Assembly: GCF_014217875.1 (NCBI RefSeq)
Contig: NZ_CP059060.1
Span: 372,001 to 436,000 of the forward strand
Reading direction: 5' to 3'
Source of the DNA: Synechococcus sp. LTW-R
GTDB taxonomy: Bacteria; Cyanobacteriota; Cyanobacteriia; PCC-6307; Cyanobiaceae
Length of the DNA: 64,000 bases
Both the position numbers and the translations under genes were made by a program. How positions within the stretch are numbered: the first letter of the stretch is position 1; each line of letters starts with the position of its first letter. Shown here piece by piece: positions 8,283 to 17,620 of this stretch. The notes beneath the pieces are model-generated. The model made no database searches and was not told where the DNA came from. It saw nothing but the letters and a program-made list of their open reading frames with translations.

Positions 8283-8498
8283 TCAGGGTTCGTTCTGAGC
8301 CCTCTTGGCTTCGGGTTCCGGCTCCGGCATCAGTTGCGCGAGCAGGCCCGCGGCGATCAGGACACAGCCCACGACGATGGCGACCGGTTTGTTCTCGGCC
8401 GCCGCCGCGGGCCCCCAGGCGGCCGTCGCGAGAAACGCGCTTCCGAGTAAGAGGGTTGGCACCAAGACGATGCCCTTGGCTGCCCGATTGATTCCCAA
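8283..8498 (-). CDS. Small two-helix membrane protein, unknown function
   Basis: A 71-residue protein with two hydrophobic segments, GIVLVPTLLLGSAFLATAAW (about residues 9-28) and a second of about 20 residues from VAIVVGCVLIAAG (about 39-58). The C-terminal tail is charged and Pro/Glu-rich (PEPEPEAKRA). The start is TTG at 8498, six bases after the stop of the preceding gene, so it probably belongs to the ilvB transcription unit. No family function is recognised. It is supported by compact operon placement and clear membrane topology rather than by a known domain. Confidence 0.6.
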   Translation of the reverse strand: MGINRAAKGIVLVPTLLLGSAFLATAAWGPAAAAENKPVAIVVGCVLIAAGLLAQLMPEPEPEAKRAQNEP

Positions 8499-8504
8499 CG
8501 GCCG

Positions 8505-8873
8505 TCAGCAGGATCCGGACGAGGAGGCTAGGCCGGATTCAATCAGCTCGGCGCCGAGGTCGTGGTTGCCTTGGCCATCCAAGTGGTTGATGTGGGCAAT
8601 CAGGACACCATCGGAGCTGCCGGTGGGCCGCAGGTTGACCTTGCTGCGCCGCGGCAGTTGCTTGCGAATCCAGTCGACGGCCTCTGCGTCATCGGCGGGA
8701 TCCACCACGACGCAGGCCAGTTGAACGCTGTAGGTGCGGTTGCGGTCACCGATTTGAAGGAGCGTGCCGCTGCGCACCTGCAGGACCTCGGCTGCGTCGA
8801 CTGGGCTGGACCAGAGCAGCAGGCAGGTTGCCGCTGCTGCGCAGAGAAAGCGCCGGATGAGCCCGAAGGTCAC
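8505..8873 (-). CDS. Exported small protein resembling a degenerate staphylococcal-nuclease (SNase) fold
   Basis: An N-terminal signal peptide of about 27 residues ([20 protein letters not shown], then VDAAE) precedes a roughly 95-residue domain. The pattern [39 protein letters not shown] and ELIESGLA mimics the strand-helix order of SNase-like proteins. The catalytic Arg/Glu set is not recognisable, so it is probably not an active nuclease. It overlaps the ilvB stop by four bases (ATGA) and is followed six bases later by a small membrane protein gene, so the three are likely cotranscribed. Fold assignment is inference. Confidence 0.6.
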   Translation of the reverse strand: MTFGLIRRFLCAAAATCLLLWSSPVDAAEVLQVRSGTLLQIGDRNRTYSVQLACVVVDPADDAEAVDWIRKQLPRRSKVNLRPTGSSDGVLIAHINHLDGQGNHDLGAELIESGLASSSGSC

Positions 8874-10723
8874 AGCTTGGCGCCGCAGTTGGGGCAGTAG
8901 AGGCTCGAGCTGGAGGTGCTGTGGTGGCAGCTATGGCATTCGCGGTTGGTGTCGATCGCCAGTTCCGGATGGGAGGGCAGGCCGACCATCTGGGCATTGC
9001 TGGCACCGGGGGGCACCATCGGATAGCAGTTCTCGTTGCGGCGCACCTGCACCTCGATGAAGGCGGGGCCGGGATGGGCGAGGGCTTCGGCGAGCTTGCT
9101 GCGCAGCTCCTCTCGGCCTTGGATCTGCACCCCTTTGACGCCAAAGGCTTCAGCGACCGCGGGGAAGTTGGGCATGCCACCGGTCATCTCCGACGCGCTG
9201 TAGCGCTCGCCGTAGAAGCTCTCCTGCCACTGGCGCACCATGCCCTGCCAGCCGTTGTTGAGCACCACGACCTTCACGGGAAGGTGGTACTGACTGAGGG
9301 TGCCGAGCTCCTGGATGTTCATCAGGATGCTCGCGTCGCCGGCCACGCAGATCACCGGCTCCTCGGGGAAGGCGCACTGCACGCCCATGGCCGCCGGCAT
9401 GCCAAAGCCCATGGTGCCCAGGCCCGCCGAGCTGATCCAACGGCGCGGAAGGGTGTGCAGGAATTGGGCGGCCCACATCTGGTGCTGACCGACGTCCGTC
9501 GTAAAGAAGGCCTTCGGGGAGAGCTCTTGCAACATCGAGACCACCTCCTGGGGTGCGATGTCGCCTTCGGGAGCGGGCACGACCAAGGGGTAGTGCTGCT
9601 TCCACTGGGCAATTCGCTCCAGCCAGGCTTCGGTGCGGCCGCGGGAGTCCTCTTCGCTGGAGGCCGCCAGCAGGGCTTCCACGGCCTGCTTGACGTCAGC
9701 GACCACAGCGACGTCCGGCAGACGGGTTTTGCCCATCTCGGCCGCATCAATGTCGATGTGGATGACCTGGGCCCGCGGGGCAAAGCCATCCAGGCGGCCG
9801 GTGACGCGGTCGTCAAAACGGGCGCCCACCGCGATCAGCAGGTCGCAATCGGTGACGGCGAAGTTCGCGTAGGCGGTGCCGTGCATGCCAAGCATCCCGA
9901 CGGACAAGGGATGGAGCTCATCGAAGGCGCCCTTGCCCATCAAGGTGGTGGTCACGGGCAGCCGGAAGCGCTCCGCCAGGGTGTGGATGACCGCGTGGGC
10001 GCCACTGCTGATGGCGCCACCACCGACGTAGAGCAGTGGCCGCCGGGCCTGGCGAATCAGCTCAAGGGAGGCCTCGATCGCGCTGGGGTCCGCGGCGGGC
10101 GGCAGCTTGAAGCCGGGGGGAATCGCGGCGCCGGGTTCCACCGGCACATAGTCAAATTCCTCGACACCCACGTCCTTGGGCACGTCGATGAGGACGGGAC
10201 CTGGCCTGCCGCTGGAGGCGATCAGGAAGGCCTCCGAGACGATGCGGGCAATGTCCCGCGGATCACGCACCACCCAGGAGTGCTTCACGATCGGCAGGGT
10301 GATGCCGAAGATGTCGGTCTCCTGGAAAGCGTCCGTGCCGATCGCTGCCCGGGGCACCTGCCCGGTGATCACCACCATGGGCACCGAGTCCATGTGGGCG
10401 GTGGCGATGCCCGTCACCAGGTTGGTCGCGCCAGGGCCGGAGGTGCCAAAGCAGACACCCACCTGTCCGGTGGCCCGTGCATAGGCGTCTGCGGCGTGGG
10501 TTCCGCCCTGTTCATGGCGCACCAGGACGTGCTTCAGCCAGCCCCGGGACTCGGCCTTGTGCAGCTCGTCGTAGATCGGCAGGATGGCGCCGCCCGGATA
10601 GCCAAAGATGGTCTCCACGCCATGGCGCCGAAGGGCATCCATCAGGGCGTAGCCGCCACTCACCCGGGTGGGGGTGGAGTGTTCAGCGGCGGTGGCCGCT
10701 TGCGAAACGGACGTCACGGTCAC
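8870..10723 (-). CDS. ilvB: Acetolactate synthase, large (catalytic) subunit, with a Cys4 tail
   Basis: This thiamine-diphosphate enzyme condenses pyruvate with pyruvate or 2-ketobutyrate in valine, leucine and isoleucine synthesis. Visible signatures include [38 protein letters not shown] (activating Glu), [15 protein letters not shown], and the ThDP motif with [14 protein letters not shown] and [13 protein letters not shown]. The catalytic core ends near [19 protein letters not shown]. Beyond it is an extra tail of about 40 residues ending with C596xxC599 and C610xxC613, which looks like a small zinc ribbon. GTG at 10723 overlaps the preceding M23 gene by 41 bases; a later GTG is possible. 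The regulatory subunit is not in this window. Confidence 0.95.
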   Translation of the reverse strand: MTVTSVSQAATAAEHSTPTRVSGGYALMDALRRHGVETIFGYPGGAILPIYDELHKAESRGWLKHVLVRHEQGGTHAADAYARATGQVGVCFGTSGPGATNLVTGIATAHMDSVPMVVITGQVPRAAIGTDAFQETDIFGITLPIVKHSWVVRDPRDIARIVSEAFLIASSGRPGPVLIDVPKDVGVEEFDYVPVEPGAAIPPGFKLPPAADPSAIEASLELIRQARRPLLYVGGGAISSGAHAVIHTLAERFRLPVTTTLMGKGAFDELHPLSVGMLGMHGTAYANFAVTDCDLLIAVGARFDDRVTGRLDGFAPRAQVIHIDIDAAEMGKTRLPDVAVVADVKQAVEALLAASSEEDSRGRTEAWLERIAQWKQHYPLVVPAPEGDIAPQEVVSMLQELSPKAFFTTDVGQHQMWAAQFLHTLPRRWISSAGLGTMGFGMPAAMGVQCAFPEEPVICVAGDASILMNIQELGTLSQYHLPVKVVVLNNGWQGMVRQWQESFYGERYSASEMTGGMPNFPAVAEAFGVKGVQIQGREELRSKLAEALAHPGPAFIEVQVRRNENCYPMVPPGASNAQMVGLPSHPELAIDTNRECHSCHHSTSSSSLYCPNCGAKL

Positions 10724-11294
10724 GGCGGCGGCGGACTGCGTATTCAGATCCAGTCACCCTAAGGTCTGGCCTGAGAAATGGGCGCTTCAGGCTTTCTCGC
10801 GCAACCATTGCTCGCAGCACAACCAGCGGGTCCAGCCAGCGGTTCTTGAGCTTGACCCCCCAATGCAGGTGCGGACCGCTGCTGCGGCCGCTGACGCCAA
10901 TGGCGCCCAGGGGCTGCCCGGTTTTCACGCGGGAGCCTCGCCGCAGCTCCACCGCTCCACTGCGTAGCAGGCCGTCCTCGACGCTGCCCTGCAGATGGCA
11001 ATAGAGGTGCTCGTAGCTTCCCGAGCGGATCGCTAGGCCGATTCCGCAGCTCTCGTCATCGATCAGCCGCTCCACGCGGCCGCCCCACCAACTCAGCACG
11101 GGGGACCCCAGGGGCGCAGCAATGTCCAGGCCCCGATGGGGACTCGAGTCATTCGCCCGCCAGCCGAAATGGCTGGTGTAGCCGCTGAACTGCGGCACCG
11201 GGAACCGGGCGAGGCGCCAGGGATTGGCCTGAACCGGAGCCGCCAGGAGCAGGGCTGCGGCCAGTAGGGCCGGTTTAGAGCAGCCCGATGGCAT
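10683..11294 (-). CDS. M23-family (LytM) metallopeptidase, exported
   Basis: A signal peptide ([20 protein letters not shown], then VQA) leads into an M23 domain with [20 protein letters not shown], supplying the HxxxD zinc ligands, and [12 protein letters not shown], supplying HxH. All expected zinc ligands are present, so it should be an active peptidoglycan endopeptidase or an envelope amidase activator. I start at ATG 11294 because it gives a clean signal peptide; an in-frame TTG at 11324 would extend further into hemH. It overlaps the hemH stop by 20 bases and runs 41 bases into ilvB, and the very basic last 25 residues are probably non-functional run-on. Confidence 0.85.
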   Translation of the reverse strand: MPSGCSKPALLAAALLLAAPVQANPWRLARFPVPQFSGYTSHFGWRANDSSPHRGLDIAAPLGSPVLSWWGGRVERLIDDESCGIGLAIRSGSYEHLYCHLQGSVEDGLLRSGAVELRRGSRVKTGQPLGAIGVSGRSSGPHLHWGVKLKNRWLDPLVVLRAMVARESLKRPFLRPDLRVTGSEYAVRRRRDRDVRFASGHRR

Positions 11295-12450
11295 GAAGCG
11301 GGCCGCGTCCGCTGAGGATTTCAAGGAGGAAAGCGGAGAAGCCGAGCATGGCCAAGCGACCGTTCCAGACCTCAGAGCTGTTGTTCCAGCCCCAGGCCCA
11401 CTTGTCCTGGGGATAGAGCTTGACCTTGGTGGGTAGAGCGGCGGCTTGATCGAGGTTGACCTCGGGTCCTTCTAGGGCGTGTTGGACGAGGTTGGCGAGG
11501 CCATTGATAAAGGAGGGAGTGGTGTCGAGTGCGGGTACGCGTCGGAAGTTGGTGATGCCGGCTTCCGTTGCGATCTCGCGGTACTCGATATCGATTTCCT
11601 CGAGGGTTTCGATGTGCTCGCTGACGAAGCTGATGGGGACGACGACGAGGTCTTTGACGCCGGATTCACCGAGCTCATTGAGGGCGTCATCGGTGTAGGG
11701 CTTGAGCCATTCCACCGGACCCACACGGCTCTGGTAGGCCAGGGTGAAGGGATTGGAGTGGCCGAGATCGCTGGCCAGCTTGTCCATGATCAGCTGGGCG
11801 CAGGTTTCGATCTCCTTTTGATAGGGATCACCGGCTTCCTCGACGTAGCTCTTGGGGACGCCGTGGGCGGAGAAGAAGACGTGGGCGTCAGCGGGGTTGG
11901 GGCAAGCCTGGATTTCTTTGCCGATCAGTTCGGCCATGGCCCCGATGTAGCCGGGGTCGTTGTAGTAGCTGCGGATGCAGCGGATGGGGAGCTTGGAGAA
12001 GGAGGGATCGCCCTGGCGGAGGCGTTGCAGTTCGCGGAAGCTGGAGCCGCTGGTGCTGATGGAGAAGTGGGGATAGAGCGGGAGGACCACCACCTCATCG
12101 ATGCCGTCGGCCTTGATGTCGGCGACGGCGGATTCAGTGAAGGGGTGCCAGTAGCGCATGGCCACGTAGCTGGTGGCCTCAATGCCGCGTTGGCGCAGGG
12201 TGCTCTGCAGTTCCCGTGCCTGCTGCTCGGTGATGCGGCGCAGGGGTGAACCACCGCCGATGGAGCGATAGGCGGCCTGTGATTTGCCGGCGCGCAGGCT
12301 GCTGATGAGCCAGGCGAGGGGTTTTTGGAGTGCCGGGTTGGGGAGCCGGATGATCTCCGGGTCAGCGAAGAGGTTGTAGAGGAAGGGGCCGACGTCCTGA
12401 ATGCGCTCAGGGCCGCCGAGGTTCAGCAACACCACGCCGACCTTGGCCAT
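11275..12450 (-). CDS. hemH: Ferrochelatase with C-terminal chlorophyll a/b-binding (HLIP-like) segment
   Basis: The enzyme inserts Fe2+ into protoporphyrin IX in the last step of haem synthesis. It starts [20 protein letters not shown] and contains [19 protein letters not shown] (active-site His) and [17 protein letters not shown] (Glu pair). After a linker, the last 45 residues contain [20 protein letters not shown], the ExxNxR chlorophyll-binding helix seen in high-light-inducible proteins; this fusion is standard for cyanobacterial and plastid ferrochelatases. ATG at 12450 gives the usual 391 residues; an upstream in-frame ATG lies at 12462. It heads a minus-strand cluster with the M23 peptidase and ilvB, and is divergent from the recombinase gene. 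Confidence 0.96.
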   Translation of the reverse strand: MAKVGVVLLNLGGPERIQDVGPFLYNLFADPEIIRLPNPALQKPLAWLISSLRAGKSQAAYRSIGGGSPLRRITEQQARELQSTLRQRGIEATSYVAMRYWHPFTESAVADIKADGIDEVVVLPLYPHFSISTSGSSFRELQRLRQGDPSFSKLPIRCIRSYYNDPGYIGAMAELIGKEIQACPNPADAHVFFSAHGVPKSYVEEAGDPYQKEIETCAQLIMDKLASDLGHSNPFTLAYQSRVGPVEWLKPYTDDALNELGESGVKDLVVVPISFVSEHIETLEEIDIEYREIATEAGITNFRRVPALDTTPSFINGLANLVQHALEGPEVNLDQAAALPTKVKLYPQDKWAWGWNNSSEVWNGRLAMLGFSAFLLEILSGRGPLHAIGLL

Positions 12451-12704
12451 GCCCCGCTTCATCGGACAACAACAGCGGCGAGCGTAACGCTGCCGGCTTG
12501 GGCCTGGTCGCTCCGGCCCAGGCTCGATAGGGTCGGCCGGACCGCTTCGGTGACGAGATCAGCCTCGAACAGCTCGATCTGGCCCTTCGCGAACACAACG
12601 CGCTGCTGGCGGGCAGCGGTGTCTCGCTGCGGCTGGAACGGCGCGGTTCTCGGCTGGGCCTGAGGGGCCCCCTGCCCTGCCGCATTGGTGGACCGTCCCA
12701 GCGG

Positions 12705-13751
12705 GTGCAACGGATCAGCCTCGGCCTGGAGGCCGACATGGCGGGGCTGGAGCAGGCCCGCGCCCAGTTGAAGCAGGTGCTGCAGGAGCTCCAGCACCAA
12801 CGCTTCCGTTGGCAGGACTGGGGGCCAAGCTCCAAACCGAGCGAAGACCACTCGGCTCGGTTGACCCCTGCCCTCACGACGTCGATTGGGACCCGGCTGG
12901 AGCGCTTTGAGGAGGCCTTCTTCAAGGACCCGCGCCGCCGCCGCAACCCATCGGGTGCTCGGACCACCTGGAGCAGCGCCTATCAGCCTTATTTAAGACG
13001 CCTCCAGGGCCTGGCCCAGGACCAGGCCCTGGATTGGGGATTCCCCCTGCTGGAGGCCGTTCTCGAGAGCTATCCCCTGGCGTCGCGGGGGCGACAGCAA
13101 TGCGGCACTACCTTGGCGGCCCTCGCCCGATCGGAAGGCCTGGCCTTGCCTTCCGACTGGAGTGAGCGGGCCGCAGGCTATGGCCTCCATGCCGCCCAGT
13201 TCCGTCAACTCCCCAGTGATCAGCAGATCCTGGACTGGCTGGAGCGCATTCCCAATCCCGGTTGGCGCTTGGCCTATGGCTTGATGGCCACCTACGGCCT
13301 GCGCAACCACGAGGTGTTCTTCACCGATCTATCCGCCCTGGCCCCTGGGGGCGATCGGGTAATCCGCGTGTTGCCGACGAGCAAAACAGGCGAGCACCAG
13401 GTCTGGCCCTTCCAGCCGCAGTGGGTGGAGCGCTTCGGCCTGGAGCAACTCGGATCCCAGCGTCAGTTGCTCCCGGCGGTCTGCACGGATCTGAGGCGCA
13501 CCACCCTGCAGCAGGTGGGACGGCGGGTGGCGGAGCAGTTTCGGCGCTACGACCTTCCCTTAACCCCCTATGACCTGCGCCATGCCTGGGCGGTCCGCAC
13601 CATCCACATCGGCCTGCCCGACACCGTGGCGGCGCGAATGATGGGGCACTCGGTGGCGATCCATACCCGCACCTATCACCACTGGATTACACGGCGGGAC
13701 CAACAGCAGGCGGTCGACAACGCCCTGGCCCGCCATCAGGCGACGGCCTGA
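12705..13751 (+). CDS. Orphan tyrosine recombinase/phage-integrase-family protein
   Basis: The C-terminal catalytic domain has YGLRNHEVFFTDLS (box I Arg), LPTSKTGEH (beta-hairpin Lys), PYDLRHAWAVR (box II, with Tyr replacing the usual first His), RMMGHS and TRTYHHW (nucleophile Tyr). A SAM-like helical domain precedes it. GTG at 12705 is the first usual start codon, but protein-like sequence continues upstream in the same frame to 12531 (for example [16 protein letters not shown] and VSLRLERRGSRLGLRGP). No phage genes, att sites or cargo are nearby. From memory, similar genes sit between hemH and cobO in related picocyanobacteria, which suggests a resident chromosomal protein, not an active element. 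Confidence 0.8.
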   Translation: MQRISLGLEADMAGLEQARAQLKQVLQELQHQRFRWQDWGPSSKPSEDHSARLTPALTTSIGTRLERFEEAFFKDPRRRRNPSGARTTWSSAYQPYLRRLQGLAQDQALDWGFPLLEAVLESYPLASRGRQQCGTTLAALARSEGLALPSDWSERAAGYGLHAAQFRQLPSDQQILDWLERIPNPGWRLAYGLMATYGLRNHEVFFTDLSALAPGGDRVIRVLPTSKTGEHQVWPFQPQWVERFGLEQLGSQRQLLPAVCTDLRRTTLQQVGRRVAEQFRRYDLPLTPYDLRHAWAVRTIHIGLPDTVAARMMGHSVAIHTRTYHHWITRRDQQQAVDNALARHQATA

Positions 13752-13777
13752 CCTTGGCAGATTGGAAGGACACCCGC

Positions 13778-14455
13778 ATGGCCGCTGTGTCTGATCCCAA
13801 CGCCCTCGACCAGACGGCCTCGGAGCTCGGGATGGGCGGCGATCTGGCCCCTGAAGCCAGCGCCGACGCCTACCAACGGCGCATGGCCCGTCGCAAGGAG
13901 GTGCAGCAGCAACGGGTTGGCGAGCGCTCCTTAGAGAAGGGCTTGGTGCTCGTCTTCACGGGCGATGGCAAGGGCAAGACCACGGCGGCTTTGGGGTTGG
14001 TGCTGCGGACCTTGGGCCATGGGGAACAGGTGGCCGTGGTTCAGTTCATCAAGGGGGGCTGGCATCCCGGCGAAGCCAAGGCCCTGGAGGCCTTTGGAGA
14101 ATCCCTGCATTGGCATGCCCTCGGTGAGGGGTTCACCTGGGAAACCCAGGACCGCGAACGGGATCGTGCCTTGGTGCAGGAGGCCTGGAAGCGCTCCTGC
14201 TCCTACCTCGCTGATCCCACTCGGAAATTGGTGGTGCTCGATGAGGTGAACGTGGCCCTGAAATTGGGCTACCTCGACGTGGAGGATCTGCTGGAGGGAC
14301 TCAAGCTGAGGCCTCCGCTGACCCATGTGGCCTTGACCGGCCGCGGCGCTCCGCCGGCCTTGATTGAGCGGGCTGACCTAGTCACGGAGATGAAGCTCGT
14401 ACGCCATCCCTTCCGCGAGCAGGGGGTGAAAGCCCAGGCCGGGATCGAGTTCTAG
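13778..14455 (+). CDS. cobO: Cob(I)yrinic acid a,c-diamide adenosyltransferase
   Basis: CobO/BtuR transfers the adenosyl group of ATP to cob(I)alamin precursors in B12 synthesis. The P-loop GLVLVFTGDGKGKTTAALGL, the motif VVQFIKGGWHPGE and VVLDEVNVALKLGYLD are diagnostic. I chose ATG at 13778, with GAAGGA seven bases upstream; an in-frame TTG at 13754, two bases after the recombinase stop, is the alternative. The N-terminal 40 residues are a charged extension before the ATPase core. With cobK at 35.8 kb this indicates corrinoid synthesis. The 3' end shares a CTAG with the stop codon of a convergent small gene. Confidence 0.94.
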   Translation: MAAVSDPNALDQTASELGMGGDLAPEASADAYQRRMARRKEVQQQRVGERSLEKGLVLVFTGDGKGKTTAALGLVLRTLGHGEQVAVVQFIKGGWHPGEAKALEAFGESLHWHALGEGFTWETQDRERDRALVQEAWKRSCSYLADPTRKLVVLDEVNVALKLGYLDVEDLLEGLKLRPPLTHVALTGRGAPPALIERADLVTEMKLVRHPFREQGVKAQAGIEF

Positions 14456-14658
14456 GAGCTGGCGTTGGCCTGAACCGTGGCCAAGGCACTCATCAGAACC
14501 GACAGCCCACTAATGAGTAGCGCTCGGTGAACCACCGGCTCTCGCCAGGCGCTGGGGTCTTCGGTGAGCTGTTCCACCGCTGAGAGGGTGAGCCGGGCCA
14601 TCAGGCCGCTGCGGCAGGAGCCGCGGGGGGGAATGGGTTGGTCTTGATGCCTGTCCAT
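14452..14658 (-). CDS. Small hypothetical protein with one membrane helix
   Basis: A 68-residue protein beginning [20 protein letters not shown], with a middle region [19 protein letters not shown] and a C-terminal hydrophobic helix ([17 protein letters not shown]) followed by a few residues. The ATG at 14658 was chosen; the frame is open further upstream to 14709. The stop codon shares four bases with the cobO stop on the other strand. No known domain is recognised. The supported features are the membrane helix and the neat convergent placement. Confidence 0.5.
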   Translation of the reverse strand: MDRHQDQPIPPRGSCRSGLMARLTLSAVEQLTEDPSAWREPVVHRALLISGLSVLMSALATVQANASS

Positions 14659-14759
14659 CCAGCACTCCCATCTTTCGGCCATCGAAGCGCTCCTGGCCAG
14701 CGTCGGCAAGGGATCTCACGCTTGCTACTGTTCGGCCAACGAAGCTGCAGCACGAAGGG

Positions 14760-15473
14760 ATGGCCTATCAGCGCGTGTTGCTGAAGCTCAGTGGCGAAGC
14801 CCTGATGGGCGAACAGGGCTACGGCATCGATCCTGCGGTGGTGGACGCGATCGCCAAGGACGTGGCTGCGGTGGTGGCCGACGGCAGCCAGCTGGCGATT
14901 GTGGTGGGCGGTGGCAACATCTTCCGCGGCCTCAAGGGATCAGCGGCTGGCATGGATCGGGCTACGGCTGACTACGTCGGCATGCTCGCCACCGTGATGA
15001 ATGCGATCACCCTCCAGGACGGACTCGAGCGGGCCGGTATTCCGACGCGGGTGCAGAGCGCCATCTCGATGCAAGAGGTGGCGGAGCCCTACATCCGGCG
15101 CAAGGCCATCCGCCACATGGAGAAGGGGCGTGTCGTGATTTTTGCGGCCGGCACCGGCAATCCCTTCTTCACGACCGACACCACCGCCGCGCTGCGGGCG
15201 GCGGAGATCGGGGCCGATGTGGTCTTCAAGGCCACCAAGGTCGATGGGGTGTACGACAAGGACCCCAACAAGTTCGCCGACGCGGTGCGCTACGAGAGCC
15301 TCTCGTTCATGGATGTCCTCAGCAAAGAGCTCGAGGTCATGGACAGCACGGCGATCGCCCTCTGCAAGGACAACGCCATTCCAATCGTGGTGTTTGATCT
15401 GTTCGGTTCCGGCAACATTGGCCGGGCGGTGCGTGGTGAACCGATCGGCACCAGCATCCTTCCTTCGGCCTAA
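14760..15473 (+). CDS. pyrH: UMP kinase
   Basis: The amino-acid-kinase-fold enzyme phosphorylates UMP to UDP. Signatures are [40 protein letters not shown], and [20 protein letters not shown], with [13 protein letters not shown] near the uridylate site. The length of 237 residues is normal. It lies 44 bases upstream of frr, the conserved bacterial pairing. A short 4-bp inverted repeat followed by a T-rich stretch separates them, too weak to call a terminator. Confidence 0.97.
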   Translation: MAYQRVLLKLSGEALMGEQGYGIDPAVVDAIAKDVAAVVADGSQLAIVVGGGNIFRGLKGSAAGMDRATADYVGMLATVMNAITLQDGLERAGIPTRVQSAISMQEVAEPYIRRKAIRHMEKGRVVIFAAGTGNPFFTTDTTAALRAAEIGADVVFKATKVDGVYDKDPNKFADAVRYESLSFMDVLSKELEVMDSTAIALCKDNAIPIVVFDLFGSGNIGRAVRGEPIGTSILPSA

Positions 15474-15517
15474 CGGGTCGGCCCGGTTCTTTTCTTCAGC
15501 GACTCCTTTTTCTCGCC

Positions 15518-16057
15518 ATGGATCTCGAAGCCAGCATGCGCAAGTCGGTGCATTCCACCCAGCGCACCTTCAACACGATTCGCACCGGCCGGGCGAATTC
15601 CTCGCTGCTCGACAAGATCCAGGTGGAGTACTACGGCGCTGATACGCCCCTGAAGGCGCTGGCCACGATCAGCACACCGGACTCCACCACGATTCAGCTC
15701 CAACCGTTCGATATGAGCTCCTTGGCTCTGATCGAGAAGGCGATCTCGATGAGTGATCTGGGCTTGACCTGCAACAACGACGGCAAGCTGATTCGCATCA
15801 ACATCCCGCCCCTCACCGAGGACCGCCGCAAGGACCTCTGCAAGCTGGCGTCGAAGTATGCCGAGGAGGGCAAGGTGGCCCTGCGCAACATTCGTCGCGA
15901 TGCCATCGACAAGGTGAAAAAGCAGGAGAAGGAAGGCGAGTTCTCCGAGGACCAGAGCCGCGATGAGCAGGACAAGGTTCAGAAGCTCACCGACAAATTC
16001 ATTGCGGAGATCGAGAAGCTTCTGGCGGAGAAGGAAGCGGACATTCTCAAGGTGTGA
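15518..16057 (+). CDS. frr: Ribosome recycling factor
   Basis: RRF splits post-termination ribosomes together with EF-G. The protein shows the expected head-and-tail pattern: [52 protein letters not shown], then [20 protein letters not shown] and [20 protein letters not shown]. The length of 179 residues is close to the family norm of about 185. It follows pyrH, and its stop overlaps the GTG start of the next gene by four bases. Confidence 0.97.
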   Translation: MDLEASMRKSVHSTQRTFNTIRTGRANSSLLDKIQVEYYGADTPLKALATISTPDSTTIQLQPFDMSSLALIEKAISMSDLGLTCNNDGKLIRINIPPLTEDRRKDLCKLASKYAEEGKVALRNIRRDAIDKVKKQEKEGEFSEDQSRDEQDKVQKLTDKFIAEIEKLLAEKEADILKV

Positions 16058-17202
16058 GCCAAACCCACGCGTTTGATGTCGCCGTCGTCGGTGCCGGTGC
16101 GGCCGGTGCAGCGGCGGCTTATCACTTGGCGGCCCGTGGCCGCCGTGTGCTGCTTCTGGAGTCCGAGGCGTTGCCCCGCTCCAAGCCCTGCGGTGGCGGC
16201 ATGGCGGCGTCGGTGCAGCGCTGGTTCCCCTTTGATCTGCAGCCGGCCGTTGATCGGGTGATCACCCAGGTGAAGTTCACCTGGTGCCTCGAGGATCCGG
16301 TGGTGGCTGTGCTGCCGGGTGATTCCCCGTTCTGGATTGTTCAGCGCTCCAAGCTCGACCATTACTTGGTCCAGCAGGCCGTGGCCGAGGGCGCCGAGCT
16401 GCTGGATGGCTCCGAAGTGTCGACGATTCAGCGGGATGGCGACCAGTGGTCGCTCAATGCTGGGGGGCAGGGCTACCGGGCGCGAACGGTCGTGATTGCC
16501 GATGGCTCCAATTCGCGTTTCGCTGCTCCCCTTGGCCTGGGCCCCAGCCAGCCCCGCTTTGCCGAGGCGTTGTCGGCGGAGGTGGATGCGGATGTCCTGG
16601 AGGGGGACACGGCACGGTTTGAGTTTGGTCTGGTGCGCCATGGGTTCTGCTGGGCCTTCCCTCGCCAGGGCGGCTACAGCATTGGTGTGGGCACCTTCAT
16701 TGGCCGCGATGCGGCGGATGCGGATGCGGTCTTGGCGGAACTATTGCCGTCGTTGGGTCTGCCCCCGGGTGCTGGGCTGCGGCGCCGCTCCCCGTTGCGG
16801 GTCTGGGATGGTCACCACCCCTTGCATGTGCCGGGGGCGGTCGCGGTTGGCGATGCGGCCTCCCTCTGTGACCCCTTCCTGGCGGAGGGGTTGCGCCCGG
16901 CCTTGATGAGTGGCGTCCGCGCCGCAGAGGCGGTGGATCGTTTCTTGGGCTGCTCTGTGGCCGACGAGCAACTGCAGGCCTTAGCCCAGTACAGCGCTGA
17001 CATGCGCCAGCAGTGGGGACACTCCATGGCCTGGGGCAGGCGTATCGCCCAGGTCTTCTACCGGGTTCCCAAAGTTGGCTATCAGCTGGGCATCAAGCGC
17101 CCCACCGCACCCCAACGGATCGCCCAGATCCTCTCTGGCGAGATGGGCTATGGGGATATCGCCCAGCGCGTGATCAAACGCTTGCTGTTCAAGCGGGGCT
17201 GA
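16054..17202 (+). CDS. Geranylgeranyl-reductase-family FAD-dependent oxidoreductase
   Basis: The N-terminal dinucleotide motif [20 protein letters not shown], then [18 protein letters not shown] and the later [19 protein letters not shown] define the geranylgeranyl reductase/ChlP-like flavoprotein family. Its 382 residues are shorter than true ChlP (about 450). It is therefore probably the ChlP paralogue found beside frr and tal in picocyanobacteria, saturating an isoprenoid or reducing another lipid-like substrate; the substrate is not deducible. GTG at 16054 overlaps the frr stop, so translation is coupled. It converges on the cyclic-nucleotide-binding gene with a four-base gap. Confidence 0.85.
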   Translation: MSQTHAFDVAVVGAGAAGAAAAYHLAARGRRVLLLESEALPRSKPCGGGMAASVQRWFPFDLQPAVDRVITQVKFTWCLEDPVVAVLPGDSPFWIVQRSKLDHYLVQQAVAEGAELLDGSEVSTIQRDGDQWSLNAGGQGYRARTVVIADGSNSRFAAPLGLGPSQPRFAEALSAEVDADVLEGDTARFEFGLVRHGFCWAFPRQGGYSIGVGTFIGRDAADADAVLAELLPSLGLPPGAGLRRRSPLRVWDGHHPLHVPGAVAVGDAASLCDPFLAEGLRPALMSGVRAAEAVDRFLGCSVADEQLQALAQYSADMRQQWGHSMAWGRRIAQVFYRVPKVGYQLGIKRPTAPQRIAQILSGEMGYGDIAQRVIKRLLFKRG

Positions 17203-17206
17203 GTGC

Positions 17207-17587
17207 CTAGCCGACCTTCGTGCAGTCCTTGAGTTGGCGGAGGCGTTGATCGATGGAGCCGAGCAGTTCAATGGCAAACATCGGTGACTCCTGGACCGCG
17301 AAGAGGAACTTCTCGCGATTCATCTTCAGCAGTTTGCAGTCGCTGACCGCTTTGGCGTTGCCGTAGCGGCGATGCTCCGCCGTGACCAGCGCGCCGGCCC
17401 CAAAGACGTCTCCGGCCTGGATCACTTCATGGCCAACCTCATCGTTCCAGGTGAGTTCGACGGTCCCTTCGAGAACGCCGAACATGCAGTCCCCTGTCTC
17501 GCCGGACGAGAAGATTGACTCGCCTGCCGGAGCCTGAATGACCTCACCCTGGCTCGCGAGGGCGCGCATGGTTTCGAGGGCGTTCAC
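17207..17587 (-). CDS. Stand-alone cyclic-nucleotide-binding-domain protein
   Basis: The 126 residues are almost entirely one cNMP-binding beta-roll: IFSSGETGDCMFGVLEGTVE, then VIQAGDVFGAGALVTAEHRR and LKMNREKFLFAVQESPMF, ending in a helix. The phosphate-binding cassette is approximate (GAGALV rather than the canonical GEIALL), so ligand binding is uncertain. There is no helix-turn-helix, so it is not a Crp-type transcription factor. It starts 33 bases after the transaldolase stop and is probably in that operon. It may sense cAMP or act as a protein-protein module. Confidence 0.82.
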   Translation of the reverse strand: MNALETMRALASQGEVIQAPAGESIFSSGETGDCMFGVLEGTVELTWNDEVGHEVIQAGDVFGAGALVTAEHRRYGNAKAVSDCKLLKMNREKFLFAVQESPMFAIELLGSIDQRLRQLKDCTKVG

Positions 17588-17620
17588 GCAGGAGCTAGCG
17601 CGGTGGTGCCGGACTTTAGG

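Noticed and set aside
8921-10762. Long plus-strand open frame opposite ilvB
   Set aside because: It is antisense to an unmistakable acetolactate synthase, its sequence is rich in His/Gly/Ala of the shadow type, and no domain is seen.
12531-13751. Active integrative element or prophage at the recombinase
   Set aside because: No tRNA, att-like direct repeats, structural phage genes or composition change flank it.
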